This document shows positions 1 through 10,304 of a stretch of DNA of 28,735 nucleotides, one piece after another; within the stretch, counting starts at the first letter, position 1; the number at the start of each line of letters is the position of its first letter. The notes below the pieces were generated by a model. That model was given only the letters and a program-made list of their open reading frames with translations. It did no database searches and was not told the origin of the DNA. Position numbers and translations under genes: made by a program. Origin of the DNA: Chara braunii (Eukaryota; Streptophyta; Charophyceae; Charales; Characeae); contig BFEA01001044.1 in the NCBI GenBank assembly GCA_003427395.1, positions 63,871-92,605 on the forward strand. The letters run 5' to 3'.

Positions 1-166
1 CAACGATTCTCTATGCTCATAGCCCTCGCTTTAGTCATACAAACCTCACTCTTGTGCAACTCCCTAAAATAAATACTCAGTACTTTAGTTAAATGATCAT
101 TCAATAAAGTCCGGGTGAAAACACAATGAAACAATTCAAACCACAAGGCTAAAGCCTTTAGGTTGA
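1..166 (-). repeat. Fragment of the giant LTR family
   Basis: These 166 bases align without a gap to 2496-2661 and to the matching part of the LTR at 22962 onward, with few differences. Homology stops abruptly after GGTTGA at 166, where the other copies continue with GTGGCAAGAG. The strand is that of the LTR family as oriented by the element filling the window. It is either a truncated copy or one side of an LTR interrupted by the DNA transposon that follows; the window does not show which. Confidence 0.85.
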
Positions 167-657
167 TTGATTTATTGGTGGATGAATTGAATGCCACAGG
201 AAATGTGCATGGATAAACAAGAAGGTGCTTCATTTGTTGCTGCATGAACTGAATGACTCAAAAAATCCACATAGATCGATTACCTCAACAAAAGAACTCA
301 TAGATGACCGAAAAGTGCATAACGAAACGCGGATATTTGAAAATGGCACAAGAAAGACGACACTGCCGTCTGTGAAAACAATGTCATGGAGCGGCGCTCC
401 GTCGCTCTTCAAAGGTTCGAGGACTAATTAAAAGTCACGCCAAGTAAAAGATAGTAAAAAAAGGAAAAAAAATGTCTCAACGAATAAGACCATAAAGTAA
501 ATACATCAAAAGAATTGCAGCGACACTACAAAACTGTTCCCAGCACACTACACTCCCGTCGGAGCACAACAACATTCGTTGCCTCCCGTACATCACCATG
601 TCCCCCCCCCCTTTGAGATCGATGTCGTAGCTACCGGTGCCGAGGGAGTTTGCGCGT
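167..657. other. Non-coding stretch, probable 3' flank of the Harbinger element
   Basis: No coding signal is visible. The two short ORFs here (225-431 and 230-412) overlap on opposite strands and resemble nothing I know. The stretch follows the transposase stop codon, so it is probably the 3' untranslated part of the DNA transposon. It includes a run of ten C at 602-611. I could not find a convincing terminal inverted repeat or TTA/TAA target duplication at the 166/167 junction. Confidence 0.4.
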
Positions 658-1454
658 TCACATGTGCTTCATGCGCTCCGCCAACGCTTCGCGCAACGCC
701 AACGCACCGGGTCAATTAAAGTTTTTCGCGATGGGGTGGGGTGGGTGATCCAACCCCACGTCCACTCATCGGCAAGCGCCATTAGCGTCCACCTCCCACA
801 ACAACTTCTCCTCGAAGTCCATGCCAGCATCGAGGAGGATGTTGTGGAGAATGCACACGACTTGGAACTATTGAGGGACAATGTCCATATTCGTCTTGTT
901 TTCGTGGAGGAACAACCCCCACATCCCCTTCAATCTCCCGAAAGCTCTCTCCACTGCTCCTCTAGCGACCTTCTGCTTGTTGTCGAACCCCTCTTCGTCG
1001 GTGCATTGATCGGTCCCCCGTAAGGCACGACGATCCACTCTAGAGGAGGATAGCCATTATCACCGAGAATGTACCCGTGTCTCTTCACTCCGAACGGCAG
1101 CACCACAACAGGTCCATGCAAAATATCCCCTTCCTCCGCACGAGCCCACAGACTGGAAAGTTGAAGCATGCGAATGTCATGGCAGTTCCCTGGATAATTG
1201 ACGAAAATGTCTATAATGAGCAAGTCCAAGTCCACCACCACCTGTGCAACACTGGAGAAACGATGCTTCCGATCGAAGTAGTTCTCCGATGGTGCGTTAG
1301 CCAGTTTGCTATGAATCCCCCTCGGCGGCGGCCAAGCGTGGCCGATTCCGCAGACGCAGCCAGTCCGCCGACCCCGCGGACGCGCGGCCTTGACGCCACG
1401 TGACGGCCAGTGGGGAGGGTGGTTTGGGATTCGGGAAGCTTTATGGGGCGGCGA
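658..1454 (-). pseudogene. PIF/Harbinger transposase, 3' half, frameshifted
   Basis: This is a broken DDE transposase of the PIF/Harbinger (DDE_Tnp_4) family, which excises and inserts DNA transposons in the nucleus. Visible blocks, in order: NYFDRKHRFSSVAQVVVD (from about 1288 down), YPGNCHDIRMLQLSSLW, the second catalytic Asp in GDNGYPPLEW, PYGG near 1013, then in another frame QKVARGAVERAFGRLKG with the catalytic Glu codon at 949-951, VCILHNILLDAG, and the C-terminal block ALALREALAERMKHM ending in a stop at 658-660. The frame shifts between about 998 and 1019, and at least three in-frame stops follow. The expected first Asp motif (DGTHV-like) appears decayed to GIGHA. The N-terminal half is missing because the LTR starting at 1455 interrupts it. 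The family call is firm; inactivity is clear. Confidence 0.85.
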
Positions 1455-1968
1455 TGTCAAGCGCATCGATCCGGCACCGCACAAGGCAGCGAGGGACCCT
1501 CCCGGCCGCGTCATGCAGGAGTTGGTTTAAATCCTTCGTTGCGAAAATACATGGAGCTTCCGCAAGCCGCTCTGGCCGAGTGCGCCAGCCATACCTCCCG
1601 CGAGCCCCTACGAAAGGATAGGGCCTACGCGAGGCACGACTTACCTCCACCTTACGGGAGCTGTCACCTCCCTTCGGTGGGCGTATCCCCGCCGAGCTAC
1701 CAGTCCATAGTACGAAAGCTGATCAGTTGCAATTGCAGAGGGGGACCAACCGAGGGCGTTTCTCGTTTGCTGTAGCATAGGGGGTACACGCGGTAATACG
1801 CCTGTATCGAACCCGCACGCGAATTGATGCGCCGTGGAGGCTGAAATCCGAAGCGCGAATTGACATCGGTCGACTAGGACGCATCCCACACACCACGCGC
1901 AATGATGGCGTACTATGTAGTGCCCATAATCAAGCGGTTCTCGTTAATCTCGAGGGTCACATTCGACA

Positions 1969-1997
1969 CTCAAGTGTCGACTGACACGCGCCTTGAG
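1969..1997. other. Stem-loop CTCAA-GTGTC/GACAC-TTGAG, 3' LTR
   Basis: CTCAA (1969-1973) and GTGTC (1974-1978) pair with GACAC (1983-1987) and TTGAG (1993-1997), with GCGCC unpaired on one side. The nested LTR (8005-8033) has a perfect 14-bp palindrome GTGTCAGCTGACAC at the same place, and the 5' LTR keeps it at 22433-22456. Confidence 0.6.
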
Positions 1998-3015
1998 GGT
2001 TAATCTCTCGACGCTGGACAACCGCTATGCGCGGTTGAAGACCACACACCCTCTTCTGCACTCTGTGCAGAGTGGGTGGTACACAGGTCCATACTTGTGG
2101 TAGCAATCGTTTCTTAGTGCCCTGGACATGAGCCCTACTACAAGCCTGGACAAAAGTCAAGGGGTTTGACTTTGACGGCTGCCACGAACTACAACGTCCA
2201 ACCATAGAAATCTAAAAAGCAAAGAATAACAAAGGGTCTTCCTTCTCTCTCAACCCATAATCTGGCTAACCCTTGCGCACGATCACAATAAGTCGTGCGC
2301 ATATCCAAGGCATTTATAAATATATGCATAAGGTTTATTTATATAGGATGATCACTTCTCACAGTCACAATGAGACTCCTCTCAACCATATATGTATGTA
2401 ATCGCAAACAGTCTCATCCAAAGTCCGGACCACACACATACCTGCAATCACATCAAAGGTCCAATAAAAGTCAACGCACTACACAGGGTCAACTTCAACG
2501 ATTCTCTATGCTCATACCCCTCGCTTTAGCCATACAAACCTCACTCTTGTGCAACTCCCCAAAATAAATACTCAGTACTTTAGTTAAATGGTCATTCAAT
2601 AAAGTCCGGGTGAAAACACAATGAAACAATTCAAACCATAGGGCTAAAGTCTTTAGGTTGAGTGGCAAGAGTGGATTGGAGTTGAATCGCAAACCGACGA
2701 ATTGACAACCGACCTGTTATCAGTGATATCAGGTGATGATCCTCATAGGATCAAGTTGAAACTAGGCCAAAATCCTGAATCAAACGGTCAAGAGGACCTG
2801 TAACACAAGACAGGTCAATCCCCTGGCTAGACCTATAAGTCTATGGAGAATGACCCTCACATCACAATCTCACTCAAATCGTGCTAATCAACTAAGCCTA
2901 AATCTACCTTCAAGCAGTGCCCAAAGCAAAGGTAGACCCTGGCACAATCTCCCCTATACAGAGTGGATCGCCAACATCGCTACCTGTCAAAATATAATTT
3001 ATTTCCTTTAAACGA

Positions 3016-3345
3016 AGAAAATTTCGGCAGCGCTTCCCATAGGAAAAGTGTATTTTCAAAATTTATAACAGCCCGAACATGAAAACAGAAATAGTCTTTC
3101 ACTTTGCGAAGTCAAATTTTGTCTAACTCTCTGAATTAACAAATATTTGGGCAGCACTCCCTTTAGAAAATGAGACTTTCCAGATTTTTACTAAGCCATA
3201 CATGAACTTTAGACAAGTTGAACTTTGAAAAGTCAATAATCTACTAACTCGCTGGATTTGTAGAAATTTCGGCAGCGCTTCTCGTAGAGAAAGTAGCTTA
3301 TCAAAATTTATACAAAGCTCAGTAAAACAAAGGATCTCAGAAAAT
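3016..3345 (-). repeat. Three 122-bp tandem hairpin units, 3' LTR
   Basis: Units begin at about 3016, 3138 and 3260, each anchored by AAATTTCGGCAG or a variant (AATATTTGGGCAG). Each ends with an AAAATTTATA-like block or its decayed form. In unit 1 the core is CTTCC-CATA-GGAAAAG; in unit 3 it is TTCTC-GTA-GAGAA, so pairing is kept although the bases changed. Confidence 0.75.
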
Positions 3346-3604
3346 ATAAGAATGAATCTAAGTAAAATAAACTTAGCTAAAAAAATGCAGGAATTGAAAC
3401 TAACACCTATGGCTCTAGCACGTGGCGAGCGACTAAAGCAACTACCTATCAACTGAAACTTAGACTAAGTAATAGTCTCACTCAGCCACATGCAAACCAA
3501 ACCACCAAGGTAAGTACTTTTGTCATCCCCAAGTCAACTTTGCAGACCATAGTTCATAATCTTTCAATGATTTAACCCTTTATACCCAACTTACATAAGG
3601 CGTA

Positions 3605-4500
3605 GAGTCAGAACATCCAATCTTATGGAACATGTCTGACTCAGCCATTGAGTATACACGAACAGGTTGCACAACTACTTCTTTCTTGTTTTCGGCATAT
3701 GACTAAACCATTCATCTTAGAAACAATGCTTAGTCGCCCTGAACTGTTTAATACCCAAGTTATATATACCTCTCTTAACTTATTGTTCAAAAGCTGAGCG
3801 TAGGACTGAGCCATTCATCTTAGAAACAAAGCTCAGCCTGCCCAAAGTTACCTTCAGTTGTATTCTTAATTATGCTCTCTTCAAATTTATGATAAGTTAT
3901 AGTCAGACCACCCAATCTTATGGGACCCTGTCTGACCAGCTTGTTCTTAAATAGAATAGTAATAAAATACAGCCAAATTATAACCTTTTGGGTTCCAATA
4001 TGTGCGAGGCAGTGGGTCATACCATCCAATCTTATGGAACATACCTGGTCCTCCGCCAGGTTCATTCTTCTCTGATCCATCTTTGTGCGGCATGAGTCCA
4101 AAGCCATCCAATCTTATGAACACATGCTTTGTCCTCGGCGAAAATTACTCCCTCAGAATAAAACAAACAAAAGAGTTGAGTCATTCATCTTCGAAACAAA
4201 GCTCAATTTTTTTTTCTCAGCACGAAAAACATTCATCTGAGTTAAATCAGAGGCCGTTCAGAAACCACCAAGAAATAAACGGCGACTAGACCATTCATCT
4301 TAGAAACAAAGTCTGGTCCTCAAATTTGCACAACCAACCCCAACAAAAAAAAACAACCAGGCCGTTCATCTTAGAAACAAAGCCTGACAAAATTAAATAA
4401 ACACAACGGCCAAGCCATTCATCTGAGAAACAAAGTTCGGCCTTTTCAGAAAACAGAATAAGCCATCCAATCTTATGGAACCAGGCCTGACCCTATAAGA
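3605..4500 (-). repeat. Array of hairpins with constant ATCTTA loop, 3' LTR
   Basis: At least ten modules carry a constant core, either CATTC-ATCTTA-GAAACAAAG (type A) or CATCCA-ATCTTA-TGGAACATG (type B), between complementary arms that differ from module to module. Clear cases: 3605-3642 GAGTCAGA/TCTGACTC; 3701-3735 GACTAA/TTAGTC; 3803-3838 CTGAGC/GCTCAG; 3902-3936 GTCAGAC/GTCTGAC; 4094-4136 CAAAGC/GCTTTG plus GAG/CTC; 4176-4206 TTGAG/CTCAA; 4284-4318 GACTAGAC/GTCTGGTC (one T-G wobble); 4358-4386 CAGGC/GCCTG; 4408-4442 GGCC/GGCC plus partial pairing. A degraded module lies at 4014-4051, and the last core near 4470 has lost its left arm to a deletion. Confidence 0.85.
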
Positions 4501-6443
4501 CCCTTTCATCCTCAATCAAAACTGCCTTTCTCCCACCCTTCTTCTTGATGCAACCCCTTGTGACAGTCTGCTTTCACACAGACAAGAAACTGAAACTGCC
4601 ATTATACATACATTCCTTTACTTACTCTGACTTGTGTCCTGAAAGTCAACCTAAAGTCAAAGTAGGGCTGCATACAATACACTCAGCCTATACATAGGGA
4701 GATGTATAGATAGGGGCTATAACTGGGTTTATAGAGGGAAACCAAAGGTTACCTTACAATTCCCTGCGTTCAGAACTCCTCATGAGTTCCGGCAGAGCTC
4801 CCGCAATCGGTGGGATAACTTCCCACAGAGTCTCGATTAGGTCCTACGAATTGCAATCCCGCCTGCCACCTTCCCCTCAGAACCAATAGACTAGACTTAG
4901 AGTAAGAAGGGCGTGAGGAGAAAATTTGAGTCTCTCAGATCCAAGAAGGGTGCTCTCAGACTCGCAGGAGAGGGCCTTGTTATCTTGTCGCGCCTCGGGG
5001 CCCCGCAATGGCGGCCAACTTGCAACGGCTTGGTCAAACTCCCGAGGTCAGAATGCCAGGGTCACCCTTTGCCGACCCCTCAATTCGTAGCATCCACCTT
5101 CCTTCCCCGACTCAGTCCCCCTTCTAAATCCAAACGTCGCCGCACTGCAGGCCGCAATAGTCAACAACCCGCCGGTTGTGGCATGCAACAATATACCGCA
5201 GTCAACAGTAGGCGATGGCAATACCTCCGCAGTTAGTGATAGCTCACACACATTCAACAGACGCAGTCCGCCCCCAGTCCGCAGTAGCGGTGCCCTACCC
5301 GCAACAGCCAGCAGTAGGTCTCAGCTTTGTCCTTCGCCAGTTGCCCACCTGCACGCACTGAAAACACAGTCTGCAGCCCCGGCACCAACTACAGTGTCCG
5401 CCCCACAGGTTGTAGCAGACAGCAACCAGCCGCATCAATATACAATACCCATCAACAGTTGCGACCTGCTAAGGTAACCAGCGCATAACAGTCGCCGAAC
5501 GCGACACGGTAACAAGCTCCATGCAGTAATGAGCGGTAATAGTGCGGTCAGTAGTAGGCTGTAACCGACTGTAGCAACCTGCAACTCAAGCTTTGGTCGC
5601 TCACGGCCTCATCCCGACAAGATAGTCAGCGCCCGTACCAAGCTTCTTGCTGCTTCCTTCTCGCGCGCACATATCAGTTCCCAGGTAAGTCCCCAACGCC
5701 GTGGCCTGTATGACAGCAGCCTGCTGACACTAGCAGCAGATTTCAATCACATGAGGTTTCAGGCTCCTGCAGGTTGTCGCCACCGACGGGTACGTGCACT
5801 CATTGCTTCCAGCAATTCGGCGAGGCGGCACACCTGCCCATCGGTCAGCAGCAGAGTGCGACCGATGATACCCGGACTTCCCACCTTTATCCCGATCCCC
5901 CACTATCCGTCGAGCCAGGGAGTCACTCTGCTTCACCTGCGTCCCCACCCATAGGCAACACAAACATTCCGAGCCAGAGCGGTCCCTGTCTCGACGTACC
6001 TGGTCAGCAACTTTGTCGGGTTCACCCCATGCCACCACGTACACAGGTAAGTATCGCCTTCTCCACTGCAGATCCCCCCGCTTCTTCTGACCCGGGCCGC
6101 ACGGCTTAAGGCCAGGTAAGTCGCAGAACGGACGGCTGTGTACCACCGTCCATAGAATCAAAAATGAGTTCCCCGTCCTGTTAATTCCGCTATGTCTGGA
6201 TTCGGTGAGTGCCCCGGCCGCTCGTCGCCTTTTTCCTCCCCTAGTGTCATAGGTAACTCTCCTTACCCACAGTCAGCATTCCATCGGTTCCAGCAATGGG
6301 AGGGGCAAATCGGATGAATCTCCCACGAACCTGGCCAGAGTGCTCGACTAAGTACATACCCCGATACCACACTCCTTTCCACTTACTCCGCTAGCTCCGC
6401 ACTTCGAGCATTCTCCTTTCATTGTTAGGACCCGCAAAGTCAT

Positions 6444-6490
6444 AATGAATCTTCCACTAAAACGTGGAAGGATTCATTTTGTTTTTTTTT
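6444..6490 (+). terminator. Long hairpin followed by T-run, 3' LTR
   Basis: AATGAATC-TTCCAC (6444-6457) pairs with GTGGAA-G-GATTCATT (6464-6478), with one bulged G, followed by TTGTTTTTTTTTT. The 5' LTR keeps the structure at 26906-26940. It resembles an intrinsic or Pol III type terminator on the plus strand, but this is eukaryotic DNA and the function is unknown. Confidence 0.4.
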
Positions 6491-6626
6491 GCTTCTCTTT
6501 CCTCGCGCGCATCCTTTGCAGGCCGTAACAACCAAGCACACCCCTTATCATAAACTCCCTAATCAGCTAACCCTCCACTGATTCTAACATCATCATTCGA
6601 TTCGCCCTCAAGCAAAACCCCAGGCT

Positions 6627-6660
6627 CATCTCTCGGTTTGAGGAAAACGACCGAGAGATG
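6627..6660. other. Perfect 11-bp inverted repeat
   Basis: CATCTCTCGGT (6627-6637) pairs with ACCGAGAGATG (6650-6660). The 5' LTR has a degraded version near 27085-27121. Confidence 0.6.
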
Positions 6661-7270
6661 GCCGAGTTAACAGGCTTTCACTCCGTTTTTCTCCATCCTC
6701 GACACTCCCTGCGCAGTCGTTTTCTAATCTGGCTCCTACTTTACTAACTTACTACTAGGTCTGACTACAGAATCCGGGTCGCCTACCCCAAAGGCCCCGG
6801 ATTCGAGTCCTCTTCTGCCCATTTTCGTCAAGAAAAGAGTAAGATCAACAACTTCATTCCTGCCCCCTTCTTCCTCACCGCCATCTCCACGCACCCCCTT
6901 TCCCTTCAACCTCTCTTCTCACTATACTACTGCTAAAACTAAGTCCTCCACCGAACTCACCCGGGGTCAAAACCCCCAAAACGCCCCCTCCCTCGCACGA
7001 CTCTGTGATGATTCGTGTGTGTTACTTCTCTTTCCGCATCGCCCATCTCTCTCCTTCTCCGATCTTCTTCACGCACGCACTTGGCGCCTCCCCCTGTCCA
7101 GGTTCGTCCACTATTTTTCCTACCTCGCTCTTACTAACAGCTCTCGCGTCCCCTGCGCATGTTTGTCGTCACCTTGGTCCCTCACCACCGCGTGGCCTAA
7201 CAACATCCGTATTTAAAAAAAAAAAGACGTCCGACTGTCGGCCCGCTCTTGATTTATGTGCATCACACGC

Positions 7271-7274
7271 GCGC
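7271..7274. repeat. Target-site duplication, left copy (GCGC)
   Basis: GCGC directly precedes the nested LTR and is repeated directly after it. The GC-rich context makes a four-base match weak alone. The support is that the uninterrupted locus near 27735 reads ...CAGCGCG then TCGGGACC, consistent with duplication of GCGC on insertion. Confidence 0.6.
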
Positions 7275-7747
7275 TGTTGAGTGACCGGTCCGGCACTGCA
7301 CGTGGCAGCGCGGGACCCTCTCGGCCGCGTCACGCAGGAGTTGGACCAACCTTGCCGCGAACACACAAATGGAGCTTCCTTAGGCCGCTCCGGCCAAGTG
7401 CGCCAGCCATACCGCACGCGAGCCCCTACGACAGGATAAGGGCCTACGCGAGGCACAACTTACCTCCACCTTACGGGAGTTGTAACCTCCCTTCAGTAGG
7501 CGTATCCCCGCCGAGCTACCAGTCCACAGTACGAAAGCTGCTCGTTTGCAATCGCAGAGGTGGACCAGCCGAGGGCGTTTCTCGTTCGTCATAGCATAGG
7601 GGGTACTCGTGGTAACACGCCTATCGGACCCACACGCGAACCGACATCTTGGGGGGCTGAAGCCCCAAGTGTGGCTCGACTTCGGTCGACTAGGACGCAT
7701 CCCACACACCATGCGCACACCACTCTACGAACACAAAAATAAAACAA

Positions 7748-7765
7748 ACACACACACACACACAC
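7748..7765. repeat. (AC)n microsatellite
   Basis: Nine AC units in the nested LTR; the 5' LTR has an imperfect version near 22168-22195. Confidence 0.9.
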
Positions 7766-7869
7766 GAAACGACACAATACAAACAACAAGACAACGCTCC
7801 TAGCCCCTCTGTAGCCATCCCATAACTTTCCGATGCGGAAATCGGATAGGCGTCGCGTGCGAGACTTGA

Positions 7870-7876
7870 TATAAAA
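7870..7876 (+). promoter_or_regulatory. Candidate antisense TATA box, nested LTR
   Basis: TATAAAA is followed by CCTCACGGACGCAAGGC, matching CCGCGCGGACGCAGGGC after the box at 22293. A second, diverged copy of the block lies about 645 bp downstream. Confidence 0.35.
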
Positions 7877-8004
7877 CCTCACGGACGCAAGGCTAAGCCA
7901 TATCGACTCGCAATGCAAATGCACGCAAGCAATCGCAATGATGGCGTACTATGTAGTACCCACGCTCACGCGGTGCTCGTCAATCTCGAGGGTCGCATTC
8001 GGCA

Positions 8005-8033
8005 CTCAAGTGTCAGCTGACACGCGCCTTGAG
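8005..8033. other. Stem-loop with 14-bp palindrome, nested LTR
   Basis: GTGTCAGCTGACAC (8010-8023) lies between CTCAA and TTGAG arms. It corresponds to the stem-loops at 1969-1997 and 22433-22456; the central four bases vary (AGCT, GACT, GGCT) while the arms are conserved. Confidence 0.6.
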
Positions 8034-8668
8034 GGTTAATCTCTCGACGCTGGACAACCGCCGTGCGCGTTTGAAGACCACACCCTCTTCTGCACCCTGT
8101 GCAAAGGGGTTGAGTAGACAACTTTAAGTTGTCGTGGCGGTCGAACATCAAGGGGTTTGACTTTGACGGCCTCCATGGACTATAACGTCCAACGATGAAA
8201 ACGCAAAAAAAAGGAACCTCACTCTAACTCTCATTAGCTGATGGCCCTCTAAAATGGAAGGGGGTGGACAAGCCCAAACAACGTGCGCGCGGAGGAGGCC
8301 CGGTATCCTACCTATAGGCTACCCGGTGTCTGGGAAAATAAGCCCCGTCCACAGATTCCCATAGGCCGACCGGGACTAGTCCTCAGCCCACGTGCCGCTT
8401 CACGTTACAAAAAAAAAATCCCAGCTTTATTGGTCGTGTCGCGCTCGTGGCCTTGTCGCCTGACCCATAACTCTTTTAGTGCGGGATGTGACGAGTGCCG
8501 CGTGCGCGAACTTAGTATAAGATCGCGAGGGCGCTGGACTTACACATCTCGTTATGCAGCTCTACGCGAGTAACTGCAATGACGGCGCATTGTGTAGTGC
8601 CCACACCCCAATGGCCTATTCTGAGCCAAGGGGGTCATCTTCGACGCTCAGTCGCTGGCTGAAGCGCG

Positions 8669-8693
8669 AGCTAAAGGGGGTAACCCTTTAGCT
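8669..8693. other. Perfect 10-bp stem-loop
   Basis: AGCTAAAGGG (8669-8678) pairs with CCCTTTAGCT (8684-8693) around GGTAA. It lies in the duplicated block of the nested LTR, near the position taken by the GTGTC/GACAC stem-loop in the first copy. Confidence 0.6.
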
Positions 8694-9715
8694 GGCACAA
8701 AATCGACCTGAGGGTCTTCCCACCTTCTGCACCCTGAGGTGTCCCAACCTGTGCGGGGCAAGATGGTCCCTAGGGCAGGAGGGGGTTTGGAGCGGTGGTG
8801 AGTTGTCTGGCGCATCACCAGCGGCACGCTAACCCTTCCGCCCGGAACTTTATCGTTCCACCGAGATAAATCGCAACAAGGAAGGGAAACATGCACTTTT
8901 ACCGTTTATCAAAGAAAACCCCCTCTTGTGTTAGGCTCAAGGCCCTTACTGCGCGGGCACTTCAGGCCGCGCTAATTCCTCACGTAGGTACGCATACACT
9001 CGCACATACATATACACAAGGGGATAATCACGTGATGATCACTTTTCACAATCATAGTGGGTCTCCTTCTAGCCATACATATATGTGCGACCTCAAGGTA
9101 GTCCAACCAGAACCCCAAGTTACTGAACATACCTGCAATCACATCAAAGTCAAACAAGAGTTCACACACTACACGGAGTCAACTCCAACCAGTTCCTATA
9201 CTCATACCCCTCGCTTCAGCCATGCAAGCCCCAACCACCAGCCAACCAACCTTAATTAAATACTCAGTACCTTTGTCAAATGGCCATTCAATAAAAGTTC
9301 GAGTGAAACCCTTAACAAACAAGAAGATCACCATGGCTAAACCCTTTTAGGTTGAGCATGGGGAGGGAGTAGGAATTGAGTCGCAAAGCGACGAATAGGC
9401 AACCGACATGTTATCTGCGATAACAGCAGATGACCCTCAAGGAATCAGCTGAACCTACTCCAAGTCCTGAATCTGATCGATCAAGCTGGCCTGTAACACA
9501 AGACAGGTCAATGCCTAAGACTAAACCTGTAAGCCTTACGCAAACTATCTTCTATATGGTGGTCCTATCTGACCTTCTGGTAGCCAACTAGGTCTGAGCC
9601 TAGTCCTTAGTCAGGGTTCAAAGAAAAAGTTAAACCTTTGGCTGGGTTTTTCCTATACAGAGTGGACTGCCAACTCTGCCACCTGTCATAATATAATATA
9701 ACTCCTCTAAGCTAA

Positions 9716-10040
9716 GAAAATTTCGGCAGCGCTTCCCGTAGGAAAACTGCCTTTCCAAAATTTATATAAGCCTGAATATAAAAACAGGAATAGTCTTTAA
9801 CTTTCTAAAGCTCAATTTTGTCTAGCTCCCTTAATTAGTAAAAATTTGGGCAGCATTTCCCTTAGAAAGGGAGACTTCCCAGATTCTTACTAATCCATAT
9901 ATGATCCAGACAGTTGAACTTTTGGAAAGTCGGAGATTTGTCTAACTCCTTGGATTTGCAGAAATTTCGGCAGCGCTTCCCGTAGGAAAAGCGGCTTACC
10001 AAGATTTATACAAGCCCAAGTATGAGAAGAGACCTCAGAT
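9716..10040 (-). repeat. Three 122-bp tandem hairpin units, nested LTR
   Basis: Anchors lie at 9719, 9843 and 9963. Unit 1 pairs GGCAG with CTGCC around TTCC-CGTA-GGAA. Unit 2 pairs TCCCTT with AAGGGA around AGA. Unit 3 pairs CGCTTCC with GGAAAAGCG (one bulge) around CGTA. The three units thus form different stems at the same place. Confidence 0.75.
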
Positions 10041-10304
10041 TTATGCAGAAATCAAACTAAGTAAAAAAAAACTATTTCAAAAAATGCAGGAATTGAATCT
10101 AACTCTTACAACTCTAGCATGTGGCGAGCCTCTACAACAACTACCTATCAACTCAAAACTCTGACTAGGTAGTGTTGCCACTCAGCTACATGCAAGCCAA
10201 ACCACAGAGATAAGTACTCTCATTATCCCCAAGTTGATTTAGCAAACATTAGTTCATAGTCTTTCAGTGCTTTAACCCTTTATACCCTGCTTACATAGGG
10301 CATT

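Larger units (their letters stand above)
1455..7274 (-). repeat. 3' LTR, outer part
   Basis: This part runs from the LTR tip TGTCAAGCG at 1455 (CA end on the element strand) to the point where the nested LTR begins. It is collinear with 21690 to about 27735. Compared with the 5' LTR it lacks about 224 bp after 1900 (present at 22136-22359) and about 15 bp before the last hairpin near 4462. It holds the 122-bp tandem units, the hairpin array and a hairpin plus T-run described separately. It has no credible protein-coding gene: the ORFs on both strands are short and overlap each other. Confidence 0.85.
7810..8745 (-). repeat. Diverged duplicated block inside the nested LTR
   Basis: The block at about 7810-8105 recurs at about 8462-8745, about 640 bp downstream. 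It runs from CCATAACT through the antisense TATA block and GCAATGATGGCG to CTTCTGCACCCTG. The other two LTRs have one copy. The second copy is strongly diverged, so the duplication is old. Confidence 0.65.

Noticed and set aside
3605-4500. CRISPR-like repeat array
   Set aside because: Spacing is irregular, the conserved part is the hairpin loop while the stems vary, and the DNA is eukaryotic retrotransposon sequence.
5730-6161. 143-codon minus-strand ORF
   Set aside because: The frame is not kept in the same form in the 5' LTR copy and no family is recognisable.
6770-6835. tRNA-like segment with GGATTCGAGTCC (box B-like)
   Set aside because: The arms around the T-loop do not pair well, no box A or acceptor stem is found, and the segment is part of the LTR.
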